Source of the DNA: Chlamydomonas sphaeroides
Lineage: Eukaryota; Chlorophyta; Chlorophyceae; Chlamydomonadales; Chlamydomonadaceae
DNA: 64,000 nucleotides
Reading direction: 5' to 3'
Assembly: GCA_001662425.1 (NCBI GenBank)
Contig: BDDC01000002.1
Span: 126,245 to 190,244 of the forward strand
Each line of letters begins with the position of its first letter. The stretch's first letter is position 1. Positions 12,058 to 24,600 of the stretch are shown here, piece by piece. Position numbers and translations under genes: made by a program. The notes below the pieces were generated by a model. It was not told the origin of the DNA. It did no database searches and saw only the letters and a list, made by a program, of their open reading frames with translations.

Positions 12058-13125
12058 ATGTCACCCTTCGCAAGACTGCTCTTCGCTTTCTCGCTTCTCT
12101 TCCTCACCGTCAGTACACGCCTCGCTATAGCATTCCTGGCAAAGGAGCGGCTCGCTGTCGACTTGCCGGCTTGGCCTGGCGCCGGCCATGGACGACATGA
12201 CTTGGTCACGAAGGATGCCGACATGGCCGGCCGGTTCGCAGCGAGCAACGCCATCATGAGCGGCCGCCGGCTACTAGGCGCAGTGCAGACGGCGAATGGT
12301 GCTCCTGCTAGCGCAGCTACAGCCGCTACGTCGGCCGCCGCACGTGTCGAGCCGCACATGCCCGGCCCCGGCGCCAGCAGGCTACCCTCTACCCTGCGCC
12401 GCCTCGCCAGCCGCGCTGCATCCCTGCTACGAGACGTAGCCGCGAGCGCGGAGCCCAGCCATGATCCCTTGCCAGCCACGGTCGCCTCCGCTAGCAGTAT
12501 GCCCAACGATGCCAATCCATCCTTGGTTGATGCCGCGGCCGCGGCCGCCGCCATAGTTTCGTTCGACGCCGCTGCTGCGCCATACGACGGCCTGTACGAG
12601 GAGCTGCGCGACGCCGGCGTGTGGGACGACGCCGAGCGCGAGCGCCTTGAAGACTACGCCCTCATCGGCTCCTTGCCAGTAGACAGCGGAGCGCCCGTCA
12701 GTGTGCGGACGGAGCAGGCCGCGATGAGCGGCCGCGGCTACGGCCGCGGCCGCGGCAGCAGCATCCCGCCAAGGAGGTTGGATGATGTGTTTGGCGCGGT
12801 TGACGACGACTCGCTCGACGACGACGGTTACGTGAGCTATGGCGATAGCTCACACGGGAAGCCAGCTGCGGTCGGGCGCGGCGGCGACGGGGCGGCGCTG
12901 GCGGGCGGCGCCGCCGGCGGGGACAGCAAGCCGACGCCGCGGCACCGGTTCTGGACTCCGGAGCTGGAGCTGCTGGCGGCGTTCCGGCAATATATGGCGG
13001 AGGGCGGGGAGGGTGGCGCGGAGGGAGGCAAGGGGCCGGGGGCCGAAGGTGCGAGCGAAGCGGAGCGCGAGCCAGGACTCGGTATGGAGGGCAGGGCTGC
13101 GGCGGCGCGGTTGCGGTTGCGGTAG
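12058..13125 (+). CDS. Unrecognised secreted or type II membrane protein, 355 residues
   Basis: An uninterrupted reading frame with no intron needed. I chose the ATG at 12058 because it opens directly into a signal-like segment: MSPFARLLFAFSLLFL, followed by an alanine-rich hydrophobic stretch to about residue 28. The frame is open upstream to a GTG at 11965, which would bury that segment. The rest is Ala/Gly-rich and low in complexity, with an acidic middle part (about 195-265, containing DDDSLDDDGY) and a short Arg/Gly patch GRGYGRGRG. I recognise no domain. A TGTAA signal 75 bp after the stop supports a real transcript. It could be a cell-surface or vesicle protein; being intronless in this genome is unusual. 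Confidence 0.55.
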   Translation: MSPFARLLFAFSLLFLTVSTRLAIAFLAKERLAVDLPAWPGAGHGRHDLVTKDADMAGRFAASNAIMSGRRLLGAVQTANGAPASAATAATSAAARVEPHMPGPGASRLPSTLRRLASRAASLLRDVAASAEPSHDPLPATVASASSMPNDANPSLVDAAAAAAAIVSFDAAAAPYDGLYEELRDAGVWDDAERERLEDYALIGSLPVDSGAPVSVRTEQAAMSGRGYGRGRGSSIPPRRLDDVFGAVDDDSLDDDGYVSYGDSSHGKPAAVGRGGDGAALAGGAAGGDSKPTPRHRFWTPELELLAAFRQYMAEGGEGGAEGGKGPGAEGASEAEREPGLGMEGRAAAARLRLR

Positions 13126-13679
13126 CTGCGCGGCGCCGCATGCCGGTGTTGCGCGTGTGGTGGATTCTGCGGCCAGCCTGGCGAGGGGAATGCGTGTCGT
13201 GTAAGCCGCTGCACGGGGGGTTTCACTCGTCAGGCCCTGTCCGCCCGGCCACCTGGTTCCCTATGCCCCATGTACTGCGCTGGGGCCGAAACTCACGCGA
13301 CTAGCCAACGCGGGACACACGCCCTGCCGTCTGCCACCTCTCACCACGCCACGCCACACCCTCCACGCCACAGACCAGCAGCCACCCAGCCCCTCCGCCA
13401 GCTGCCGCCAGCTCCTGCTCGTTCACGTGCAGTCAGCCCCAGTTCGTGCGGCACTGTGCAGCACTTCACCGCACAGCGCTCCATGGCCGCAGTGCTCGGC
13501 CCCACCCCGCACCTCACCATGCCGCGTTTCCCATGCACCTGCCGGTTACTCTCCCCCCTATCTCGCATGCTCAGCACCGCATCGCAAAGACACACAACAC
13601 AGCCAAGCCAACCTACCCACCATGCTCCTGCTTCATCTTGCACCTAGGCTTGCTCCTGCGAATGCACCTAGCCCAGCCC
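13126..13679. other. Convergent 3' region
   Basis: Lies between the stop codons of two convergent genes. Frames at 13270-13650 are proline/histidine-rich shadows without family resemblance. No supported gene. Confidence 0.5.
13200..13204 (+). terminator. Candidate TGTAA polyadenylation signal
   Basis: TGTAA on the sense strand, 75 bp after the stop codon of the 12058-13125 gene. Confidence 0.5.
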
Positions 13680-14798
13680 TCACACCTCGTCCTCATCACG
13701 GTCCTCGTCGTCGTCCCCGTCATCAATGGCGCTGCCCAGCCCCACGCCCGCCGCTCCCGCGCCCGACAGCCCGTCGAACGGCCGCCGCGCCGCCGCGCTG
13801 CGCCGGCCGCCGCCCGCGTGCCGCTGCAACGAGGCGCCCGCCGCCGCGCCCACCGCCGCCACAGCGCAGGCGGCCGTGGCCAGACTGGCGCCCGCCGTCT
13901 TCTCCTGCGAGTCGTGGAAGCGGGGGCGGCCGGCGCGCGAGGGGGGGCGTGAGGGGCACAGACGGGCAAGGGGGACGCAATGAGCCCGGGATGGGGTCTA
14001 GAGTACATGCGGGCGAGCATGGATGGCACGCTAGTTTAGCGGCTTGGTTTTAACCCTCACCGACACCCACAGTGGCCCTTCAAGCACGTCTCGCGGCGAC
14101 AATCACAGGCACATAGAGCACAGTCGCGGTAGATCCACCCCGTCGCCGGCGCGCCCTCACAAACCCAGCGCACCGCGAAGTTGAAGGCGATGGCCCCCAG
14201 CAGCGCGCCCCAGCGCAGGCTGGCTCGCGCGGTGCCGCTGAGCCGCTCCTGCAGCAGCAGCTGGCACCAGGTGATGCCCACGTGCGCGGCGCACGACAGC
14301 AGCATGAGCTTCACGGCGGGCACCGACAGCTCGTGGTCCACCTGCGGCGGAAGGGAGCAACCAACACGAGCTAAAGCGATCATCCCCTCCCTCATGCCCG
14401 CTCCCGCTCCCGCCTCCGCCGCAGCCCCCACGCGCCGCCGCGACCGGCCCCACTACGGCCGCAAGACGATGACCACCACAACCCATGCACACCGTTGACA
14501 GTGGGCTGGCGCCGCGCAGCAGGCCCTCCCCGGCATACACATGCTGCGTGAGGCTTTCCCGACACTGGGCCCAGACCAACAATTACTCCGTGCCGCTGCC
14601 GCCAGCGGCCCCGCCCCCGTCAGGTAAGCACCCAGCGCGCGGCCGCACTCACGATCTCGTTGACCTCCTGGCCCAAGAAGCCAAGCGCCAGCACCGGCAG
14701 CGCCGGCACCGCGTTCACAAGCACCGCCGTCACGGGGGCGGACAGCGTGCCCTCCGCCTCCGCCACGCGCCGCACCATCCCCGCCAGCGCGCCGAAGT
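13680..14798 (-). CDS. Multi-span membrane protein, 3' part (unknown function)
   Basis: Three exons join in phase: 14798-14653, 14341-14174 and 13904-13680 (TGA), about 179 residues. The fragment begins DFGALAGMVRR. Hydrophobic segments follow: an Ala/Val/Leu-rich span ending LALGFLGQE, KLMLLSCAAHVGITWCQLLL, LRWGALLGAIAFNF, and an alanine-rich stretch in the last exon. The C-terminus is strongly acidic (IDDGDDDEDRDEDEV). The first exon starts in mid-codon, so at least one 5' exon is missing. I could not find it between 14798 and the assembly gap at 15356, and it may have been lost there. No family recognised. Confidence 0.55.
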
Positions 14799-15355
14799 CT
14801 GCGGCGCCATCAGGGAGCAGGGGTCCAGGGACACAGGGCGCCGCAGCAGAGGGGTCACCTGGCCTGGCGCGGAGCTGAGCAGGCTGGCCGGCAGGGCCTA
14901 CCACGGCACGCCCCGCACTCCTTGGGCAGCTGTGGCCGCGGCTGTGCCCCTGACGTTGCTTTCGCGCGAGCTCGGCCTCGCTGCCTCCCGGCAGTGCCGC
15001 CGCAGCCACCGCGCGCCTCGACGCTCGCCCGCTCCTAACCTCACCTCCGACAAGACCTCGTCCCTGGACCCCGGCCTCACCGCCCTTCCTCCCGAAGCCT
15101 GCCGCCCCAGGCACCGCCGCCGACCCCAAATCAACCAGCGCGCCTCCCTCCCCCCGTGCATTCCCCAAACCCCAACCTTTCTTTCTCGACCCCAACCCGA
15201 CATCCTCCCTTCCCATCGGGCGCCTGCCCTCCTCCAGGCTGGCTTCCGCCCAGCGAGAGGTCCTCCATGACCGCTACCCCACTCCCAATGCGCCCCCCTT
15301 GCCCAACTCATAACCCTTCCTGCCCCCTCCCCTCCCCTCCCCTCCCCTCCCCTCC

Positions 15356-15365
15356 NNNNNNNNNN
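15356..15365. other. Assembly gap (10 N)
   Basis: Ten undetermined bases directly after a cctcc repeat run. Ten is a conventional placeholder, so the true missing length is unknown. Confidence 1.
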
Positions 15366-15377
15366 GGCGGGCGAGGA

Positions 15378-15500
15378 GATGGTGGGGGCCGGATACCGTC
15401 CGAGTGCGCTTTCCAGGCGACGGAGAGCCCCGCTGCTGCCGCTGAGGACGGACTTGAGTATGCTGGTGGGGGCCTGATACCGTCCGAATGCGCTTTCCAG
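15378..15500. repeat. Direct repeat next to the assembly gap
   Basis: A stretch of about 38 bp (ggtgggggcc then gataccgtccga and tgcgctttccaggc) occurs at about 15378-15418 and again at about 15461-15500, an 83-bp spacing. Non-coding; it may reflect a minisatellite that disrupted assembly. Confidence 0.8.
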
Positions 15501-15682
15501 GCCCGTGAACGTCCGGTGCTGCGCCTCCCTCCGAAGCAGCCCCGACCCCCCTTCTTGCTTGGCCCCGACACTGAGATGCTGCTGCTGCTGCTGCTGCGCC
15601 CAGTTGTGCCTCCCACACGCTCGACCGTACTGCGCCTCCCTTTGCTGCGGCCCCTGTGGCCCTCGGCCCTCCTCCCAAACAG

Positions 15683-18600
15683 GCCAGCTGGGGCTGGGCG
15701 AGGGCTCCCCCGCCGCGCTGTTCGCGCCCACGCCCGTGCCGGGCCTGGTGGGCGTGCCTCTGAGCCAGCTGGCGGCGGGGCGGCTGCACTCTCTGGCGCT
15801 CACCGCCTCCTCCTCGGTGCTGGCCTGGGGCAGCAACGGCTTCGGACAGCTGGGCACGGGTAGGAAGGCGACGGGGCCCGGGGGCTGCGGGCAGAGGAGA
15901 GGGGAGCCGGGGCTGCGGGCAGGCAGGAGCAGGCGCCGCGTCGCACCATGGGCTGCCATGGGCCTGAGCCGCGGCACCAGGACTACCAGAGTCGGCCAGA
16001 GCATGTTGAGGGCGTCCTGGGAGTGGCGACCGCTGCGGCCGTGCACACGTCGTCGACCCTCTGTCCCTCTGTCCCAAGCTGTGCGGCACCGCGCTATCGC
16101 CTGCTCCCGTCACCGGCTGTCGCGCAGGTGACCGGCGCCGCCGCTGCAGCCCTACGCCCGTGGAGGGGCTGTGGGCGCTGCCGGTGGTGCAGATCGCGGC
16201 GGGCGACATGCACTCGGCCGCAGTGACGCGCAGCGGCTCGGCCTTTGGTGAGGCGCCGCCTCGGGTGTCGCGCTATGGGTGTCGCAGCGCCCTCGCCGCT
16301 GCGCCGCGCATGGCCCTCAGCTAGGATTGGGCTCCCCTAATCAAGCACACGAAATCGCACTCGAGCTGCAAAGAATCCTACATCCCCAACCCGCCCCGAG
16401 CTCACCCGCAGCGCCTGCTCCACCTGCGCCTCTCACCGCTCACCGCCCATCCCTCCAACCCCCCTCCCCTCCCACACCGCACGCGGCCCCGCAGTGTGGG
16501 GCAGCAACCACTACGGCCAGCTGGGCCTGCTGCCCGAGCCCTGCGCTCTCAGCGCCTGGGACACCCACCAGCACCACCGGGACCGAGACCGCGAGCCAAG
16601 CTGCGTGGCGGCCTCCGCCCTCAGCTACGGCGGCGGAGGCGCCTACGGCGGCCAGCTGGTGCACCAGTGCGGCGGCGGCCGGCTGGGCGGCGCAGGAGGC
16701 GGAGGCGCCTCGGCGCTGCGGCGCATCTCGTCGGAGGCGGAGCTGGGCTCGCCGCGAGCCGGCGCAGGGGGAGGAGGCGGAGGGGCGGGGCTCTGGCCCG
16801 GCGGCAGCCCCGGCTCGCCCGCCGCTCGGCGCGCCGCTGCTTTGCGGTGAGGGCTGGGGCGCCGTGTAGTCATGTGGCAGGGGTGTTGCCGCAGGCCTCG
16901 CCTGCTCCTGTCTGTGTGGCGGTGGCACCGCATGGCCGTCGCCAAGGTGCTGCTGCTGCTGCCGCCGCTGCTGCCGCTGCCGCCGCTTCATGCTGGTCCC
17001 TCCCCGGGGCACCCTGGCCGCGCAGGCGCAGCGGCGGCCCCGTGCCCGCCAACCCCGAGTGGCTGCTGGCGCTGGTGGAGATGGGCATCCCGCGCAGGAC
17101 CGCCCGGGTGGGTGCTGGGTAGGGCTGCCCTTTCACATACGATTGTACATGGAAGCCAGGTGTCAGTGCTGCGGGCCGCGGTGGCGGGCTTCGGCGCCGC
17201 TGTGCAGGGCTGTGGTGCGGCCGTAGCTGTGGTGCGGCCGCAGCTGTGGTGCGTTGATGTCGCGCCGCTCGCTGTACCGCCAGGATCATGACCTTGGGCC
17301 CCACCACGGCGGCCTTGGTCGCATTTGTTGTGGCCGTGTGTCGGCCTGCGGCCTCTTGTTCTGAGCTGGGCGCAGTCAACACCCTTCTCTCCGGTCACTG
17401 ACCTCGGGGACCGCGCGCACCGCAGATCGCTCTGGAAGAGACGGGCAACATTGGCGTTGAAGGTGGGGCGGCGCTCGCTGCGCCAGCGCAGCCCCTTGCG
17501 GCGCTCGCGGGCCCGTGTCTGGCCATCGCCATTGCCATCGCCTGCCGGCGGCTGCAGCTCCCAGCCGCGCGCGCGCCAACTCACCGGTGCCCGCCCTGTC
17601 CTACCGCGCCCCGTGGCTTCCCATCCTCACCGCTGCCAACACCTTGCCCCGCGCCTCCGACCTCCCAACACAAGCCTTGGGCCCCGTTCCATCCCCCACA
17701 CGCGCAGTCGCCACCGAGTGGCTGTTCGCCTCGGACCGCTCCGCGCTGCTGGAGCAGGCCGGCGCCGACGCCGACGAGGACGACCCCGCCACCTACCTGC
17801 GGCCCCTCACAGCGCAGCAGCTCCCGCAGCGCGCCGACGGCGGCCGCAGGCCGCCCCTCCCTCCCCAGGGCGCCGCAGCCGCCGGTGCCGGCCGCGGCGG
17901 CGCCGCCGGCGACGGCTCGCCCCGGGCGCTGGCGCGCGCCGCCTCGGCCGTGGCTCGGCTACGCGGCGGCGGCGGGGGGCGGCTGGTGGGCCACGAGCGG
18001 CTGAGCGAGCTTGGCGGCGTTGGCGGCGGTGGCGGAGGCCTGGTGGGGGACGACGGCGGCGAGGACGACATGACCGTGCTGGAGCCGCGGAGGGTGCCGC
18101 TCAAGGTGAGGGGGGCCGGTGGGTGGGCCGAGGCAGCGCCCGCTGTGAGGGAAGCAGGCCGGCAAGGGGAGGACGACGTGTGGGGGCGCACGACGTGGGG
18201 GGCGCACGACGTGTGGGGGCGCACGACGTGGGGGGCGCACGTGCGCTTCCGCACGCCCACGGACGCCCGCGTGGGGACTCGCGCTGGAGGGCCTCCAGCT
18301 GCCTGGCTTGTTTGGGCCCCACCCGTCTCCCGCTGCCTGCCGCCCACCGCCCGCCGCCTGCCTGGCCCTCCCAACGCAGGGCGTGCGGCAGCTGGCCGCG
18401 GGCGCGAGGCACACCGTGGCCGTCACGGACGGCAAGTGGCGCCAGGGGGGGGGGGTCCCGCAGGATGCATGCAGTGCACACGCCCGGCTGCTCGCGGAGT
18501 GGGGCGGGCGGGGACGTCATCGTGCGGGCGGGTCGGGACGCCCACCCCTGCCTGGTCTCGCAAACAAGGCCACGTGGCAACATGCCAGCGCCCAACCCCA

Positions 18601-21600
18601 CGTGCCCCTTCGTCCTCGCGCCCCGAGAGCAGGCGGCGTGTACAGCTGGGGGGAGGGACGCAGCGGCGCCCTGGGGCTGGGCGACTGGCACGGCCGCGAG
18701 ATGCCCACGCGGCTGGAGGCCTTTGGCTGCCCGCCCGGCGGCGGCGGCGGCGGCAGCGGCACGACCACCCGGCGGCTGCGGCCCGGCAGCGTCGACAGCG
18801 CCGGCAGCGGCGGCAGGAGCAGCGGCAGCAGCGGCTCCATCGCGCAGGTGCGAGGCGGGCGTCGCCCTGGCGCCCGCAACAGCCCGCAGCTGGGACCAGC
18901 TGCACGTCCAGGGCCAAACCAAGTGTTGCCAGGCGTCATGGGAGCACGCGACGTTGCCTGTTAGCCCCGCCCCGCGTCCTGTCGCTCGCCGGCCCGCGCA
19001 GGCCGCGGTCACGCGAGTCGCGTGCGGCGCCTCCCACACCCTCTTCCTCACCGCCGACGGAGGAGTGTACTGGTCGGGGACCATGTCGCCGCCGCCGGCC
19101 CCGCCGCCGCGTGCCGCCGCCGCCGACACCGACGCCGCCGCCGCAGGGCCGCCGCTGGCCGGTCTCGCCGCCGCGGCAGCCGCGGCCGCCGAGCCCCTCG
19201 GAAGCCGGGCCACAGCGGAGCGCAGGGCCCGGGCGCGGCCCGGCGCCGGCGCGGGTCGCTCCGCCGCCGCGAGCTGCGTTCCCCGGCGCCTGGAGGTGCC
19301 CTGCGGCGGCACGCGGTCGCCCGCGCCCTCAGCCGGCGGCACCGCGGACGGTGGAGGAGGCGGCGGTGACGCTGCGGCTGCGGCGGCGGCGGCGGCGGCT
19401 GCGTTCCGCGCTGGGCCCGCTGTGTACGATGTGGTGGCTGGCGGCAGTAGCTGGGGGCTGCTGCTGTGCTCGGCGCAGGAGCTGCCGCCGCAGGTGTGTG
19501 GGGAGGGGGCCGGGAATCCACAAGGTGGAGAGGAAGGGTGGCGAGAGAGGGCGCGCGGGGTTTCCCGACATCACCCCGCGCCACCAGCGCAGACCTCTCC
19601 TCATGTTGCCCCAGCGCGCCGGCGCCCTCTCCTTGCGCCCGCCCTGCCGCGCCGCTCATCCGCCCGCCACAGCCCTCGGCCCTGGGCCCGGCCCCGCCGC
19701 TGCTGCTGGAGCGGCTGCGCACGTCCGTGGAGGTGGCGGCGGCGGCAAGGGCCGCGGGCTGCGACCTGGCCACGCTGTCCGCTAGCCTCAAGGCCGTCAC
19801 CTCGGGTGCGGCACCGACACCGGCGCCCGCATGCGCGGCTGGCTTGCGCTTCCCAGCCAGGGAGCTTGCAGCCATAGAGCTAGCTGCTGAATGCTTGGGT
19901 GTGCCCGCGGACTCTGCGAGCCTTTGGACCCCGTCCTCATGGGCGCACGTCCTGCACATCTCCGTACGCGCTTGCCGCGCGTCCTCACAACGTGGGTGGC
20001 GTCACAGCCACGCACCCGCTGCTCGCCTGCCCTCTCCTGCCTCCGCCTGCTTCGCTCCTCCCTCCGCCCGCAGGCGTGCAGATGGTGCTCAGCTCGCCCG
20101 CCGCCATCAGCGCCGCCTTCGGCAGCTCCGCCGGAGTGGGCCTGGACGGCCCTCTGTTCGAGTCCGTGCTGAGCAGCGTGCGGGAGCTGTTTGCGCCGAG
20201 GTGCGAGTCATGGCCTGGGGCGGCAGGCGCCTGTGGCGGATGGGCTACGATCCTGAGTCCCTTAATCGGACGGTGGACGTCGCCTGCCCCAACCTGGCGC
20301 TCCGCGCGCCCGCTGCTGCCTGGATGCCCCCGGCCCCACAACACGGCGACAGTACGGCGACCGCTGAACGGCGATAGCAGCGCCCAGCGCACTGTGCTCA
20401 CTGACTGCTGAACAAACCTCGCATCAGGCCGTACGCCATGTGCCAACACAACGCCAACTCACTCGCCCATGGCGTGTGCCCGCCCCTCGCCGCAGGCCGC
20501 ACGACACAGCCGCCTCCGGCGGCTCCCGGGATGCCGCCGCGGTGGCGGAGCTGCACGCCTTCTCCGCCCTGGCCGCGCTGCAGGACGCGGCGGCGGCGCT
20601 CGTGGACGACCTGGCGGCGCACGCCCGGCTGCTTGGCACGCCCGAGCGAGCGCAGGTGCGAGTGCGGTTGTGTTGGGAGGGCGCGTGCGAGCCGATGTCT
20701 GCTACCAGTGTCTGGCGCCAGAGCGCCGAGGTTGGGGCCGCCTCGCCGCCTGGGTGCACCGACCCTCTGCCCCACTGCTGGGGGCACACCCGAGCGGGCG
20801 CCATGGGGCGGGGTGCGGCCGCAGGTGCGCGGGCGCAGGCGCACGCCCGCCCGTCCCGCCGCTGCCCTGCTCCATCCCCTGGTCGCTCCCCACCCCGCGA
20901 CCCCCAGGTGCTGCTGGCGGCGCTGCAGCACCCGCTGCTGTCCGACCCGGGGCTGGCGGCCCGGCTGCTGCCCAAGCTGGTGGGCGCGGTGCAGGGGGCG
21001 CCGCCGCTGGTGCGCAGCTGGCTGGTTCGCTGGTGGGCCGAGTACCCAGGTGCGGCAAGGAGGGGTGGGGGAGGCAGAGGGAGGGGGCGGGGCTGGGAGG
21101 GAGGGAGCCCTGCTGCCCGCGTCCGCTTCGCCCGTGCACCGTCACCTGCCCCACGACCCTGCTGTCGCTACCGCCCCCTGCCGTCCGCACTCTCGCTTGC
21201 CGCCAAACCCCGCCAGGCCCGCTGCTGGAGCAGCGCGTGGTGGCGCCGCTGCAGGCCTACATCACCCGGGAGCTGGCGGCCACGAAGAAGCTCACCGTGG
21301 GTCGGCTAGGAAGAGGGGCTGGAGCGGGAGGAGGGGAGCAGCGGAGGAGCGGCCGCGACAGGCGCAAGCGGGCGGGCCGGCGGGCCTTGGCCCCACGCGT
21401 GCTGACGGCTGGCCCCACTGACAGCCGTCCGTCCGTCCCTCTGCCGCCGCCTGCCGCCCAGAGCCCCGTCATGAACTGCATCAAGGTGCTGGCGCGGCTG
21501 GAGGAGGCGGCGTCGCTCAGCCGCAGCCTGCCGCCCGAGGCCTTTTACAACGGCCTCATCTCCGACAAGCTGGACGTGCAGGACCACTACTCGGCGTGGA

Positions 21601-24600
21601 GGCAGGCGCAGGTGAGGCGGGGGCTTGGGGGGAGAGTGCGCCTGTCGCGGCCGCTGCTCGCAACTAGCCGGCCCTGAGCCCCACCTGCCACCCACCTCTG
21701 CAGGACTTGGCGGCCGTGCCCTCGCGCGACCCGCCCCCCGAGGCGCCCTTCTCCTTCTGCTCCTACCCCTTCCTGCTCAACGCGCGCGCCAAGAGCCATC
21801 TGCTGGCGCTGGAGGCGCGCTTCCAGATGGAGCAGGTGCGCGACGGCGGCCGCAGCATGGGACTACGCATAGGTACACATGCATAGATTTCCATCCAGCT
21901 GCGCAGCGCTGTGTGGCGCTGTCGACAACTCACGCCTCGTCCGACGCTTGGCCCCGGCGCACCATGCCCTCCTCCCCCCTTCGACAGAGCGTGGCCCACG
22001 CGCGCATGGAGGTGCAGCTGTACGGCAGCGGCGCCGCCGCACGCCGCCGCGCCGAGGAGGGCCCCGTGCTGCCCAAGGCCAGCCCTCGCCCCGCCGCCAC
22101 CTCCTCCCCGGGCACCTCCTCGGGATCAGGCTCGGGCTCAGCCTCGGGCTCGGCGCCCGCCTCGCGCGCGGCCTCCGGCCCGCGGCCCGGCGGCCGCTCC
22201 TCGGACTCCGGCGTCGGCGCCGGACCCTCCCGTGCCGCCGCGCCGCCCGCCGTCCGGTCCGGCATGGGTCGGCTGGTCTGGCCGCGGCCGACTGCGGTGG
22301 TGCCCGCACGGGCGACGACAGTGGCGGGCGGCGTAGAGGCGGCTGCCACCGCCGCCGCGGCCGCGGCCTCGGTGCGGGCAGCGGCGGCCATGGCGGCTGG
22401 CGGCAGCGCGGCGGCGAGTGTCTCCGGCGCGGGCGGATCGCTCCGCAGCCTGTTCGACCGGCTGAGGATGGGGCGGCGCAGCAGCGGCAGCGGCAGCGGC
22501 GCGGGCGACAGCGGCAGCGGCGACGACTCGGCCGCGGCCGGGGGTGGCCGCGCTGGGGCGCAGGCTGGCAGGGCTCGCGGCGTGCTGGGCGAGTCCATCC
22601 AGGTGCGCCTGGGTGGCGGCGAGCGTGGGGTGGGGGGGGGGGCGCCATGGGAGATCTGGCGCTTGCCGAGCGGCTCTCAACAGCCTGCGTAGCCCTGCCC
22701 GGATACATTAGTCGATAGAGTCGAAGAAGCCTGCCACGTTATATCGTCGACGTTTTCAATAAATTCAATGCAAGACCCCACGACGAAAACGAGAATACCA
22801 CCCGAGGGCCTCCCGTGGCTCCCACGTCATGCCGCACGTCCTGCCTCACGTCAGGGCTGCCACTGCCCCAATACCCTACACCCTGCCTCCGCAGCCCTCC
22901 CCCGGCCCGAGCAGCTCCCCACCGCCCTCTCTTGCCCCGCTCCCCTCCAGCCTCTGCCTCCCTCCCCCCGCCCTCCGCCCCGCCCCTCCGCAGCTGCCGC
23001 CGCCCGAGCGCTGCCCAGTGCCCGGCACCCACAGCGACATGTGCATACTGCGCGTGCGCCGCAACCGGCTGCTGCCGGACGCGCTGTCGGAGGTGGGCCG
23101 CCAGAGCCGCGCCGACCTGCTCAAGCCGCTGCGGGTGCACTTTATCGGCGAGGAGGGCATCGACGCGGGCGGCGTGAAGAAGGTGCGGCTGCGGGGCTGC
23201 GGCTCCTGGGGTGCTAGGTGCCAGCGATGGGCGGGCTCGGCTGCGGCGAGTGCGCAGCTGGGGCCCCTGCTCCCGAGGAGCAGGTGGCCGGGTGGCAGGC
23301 AGGCACCATGCAGGTGGCAGGCACCATGCCCACGGCCCTGCCCTGCCGCGCCCCGACCGGCCGTGTGCCGCGCGTTGGGGCCCCTGCCGGCCCCTGTGGC
23401 GGCGGTGGAAGCCCATGTGTACCACGTGCACGCGCGAAGAGTGAGCCCTGAGCGGTGCCCTGTCGGGGCCAGGGCCCACCTGAGGTGCGCCCTGTGCTGT
23501 GTGCCCCGCCCCCGTGTGCCCCCCTCCCCCCCACCGTGTTCCCCCCTCCCCCGTGTGGCGCAGGAGTTCTTCGCGCTGCTCATGGAGCGCCTGCTGAGCC
23601 CCGAGTATGGGCTCATGAAGTACGACGAGGGCACGCGGACGTACTGGTACGGCACTCTCCTGCCGTACGGCGTGCGCCGAGCTCGCTGGGGAGTGGGGAC
23701 CCCGCCCGGCCACAGTGCGGTGGCATCCCCCCTTGTCCCTGGCCCGTCGCTCCTTTGCGCACAGGTTCAACCCCGCGTGCGTGGAGCCCGAGTCGTACAC
23801 CTTCCTTGGGCTGGTCCTGGGCCTCGCCGTGTACAACAGGTACAAGTCGTACAGCACGGCACCCTGCGTCCGCCGAAATCCGCGGCGATTCCCGACCTCG
23901 CACGATATCCCCTGCCGCCGCCCGCGCCCTCGGTCGCAGTTCAAAACCGTCTTGAGTACGGCACCGTACGTCGGACCACTCCAGCAACGGCACTCCCCTC
24001 GTCGAGCCCCTCGTCTCCCTCGCCCCCTCCGCAGGGTGCTCCTGGCCTTCCCCGCGCCGCTGCTGCTGTACACCAAGCTGCGCCAGCGCATCACCGAGGG
24101 CGGCGCCGCGGCGGCAGCACACTGCGCCGGCGGCCGGGCCGCGGCCGCGTCATCGGCGGCGGGCGGCTGCTGCCGGGGGCGGGAGCTGGGGCTGCGGGAC
24201 TTGGAGGGCTGGCAGCCGGAGCTGGCGCGGGGGCTGAGGTCGCTGCTCGAGGTGGGGGGCATGTGTGTGTGTGTGTGGCGTAGGGATGATGAGCGCGCTG
24301 GCTCAAGCCCGGCAGGCTAAGGGGGCAGCACACGGCGCCGTCGGGTTGCCTGGATGTCGCCTGTGTTGCTCGTGATGTCGGGGCCCCCCATAAATCGAGT
24401 TGCTCGAGCTGGGGTGTGGGAGACGTCCGGAGCAGCACCCGGGGCCGGGGTGCAGGGGTCTTCGCCAAGGCCACCATGGCCTTGCGCCCCCATCTGCGGT
24501 TTGCTATTCACACGGCGACACATCCTCTTGCCAGTATTTCCCCCTGCCTTGCCCGACCCCCCCCTCGGCCCAACGCCGCGCCACCGTGCGCCACGCCGCG

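Larger units (their letters stand above)
14799..15682. other. Region flanking the assembly gap
   Basis: Should contain 5' exons of both the minus-strand membrane protein and the plus-strand HECT ligase. None can be called with confidence. Pyrimidine-rich low-complexity sequence (ctccc repeats) leads into the gap, which probably caused the assembly break. Confidence 0.5.

Noticed and set aside
17325..19877. Very long plus-strand open frames (850 and 756 codons) across the HECT-ligase gene
   Set aside because: They are Arg/Pro/Ala-rich shadows in the wrong frame. The RCC1 and UBA sequence is in other frames joined by splicing.
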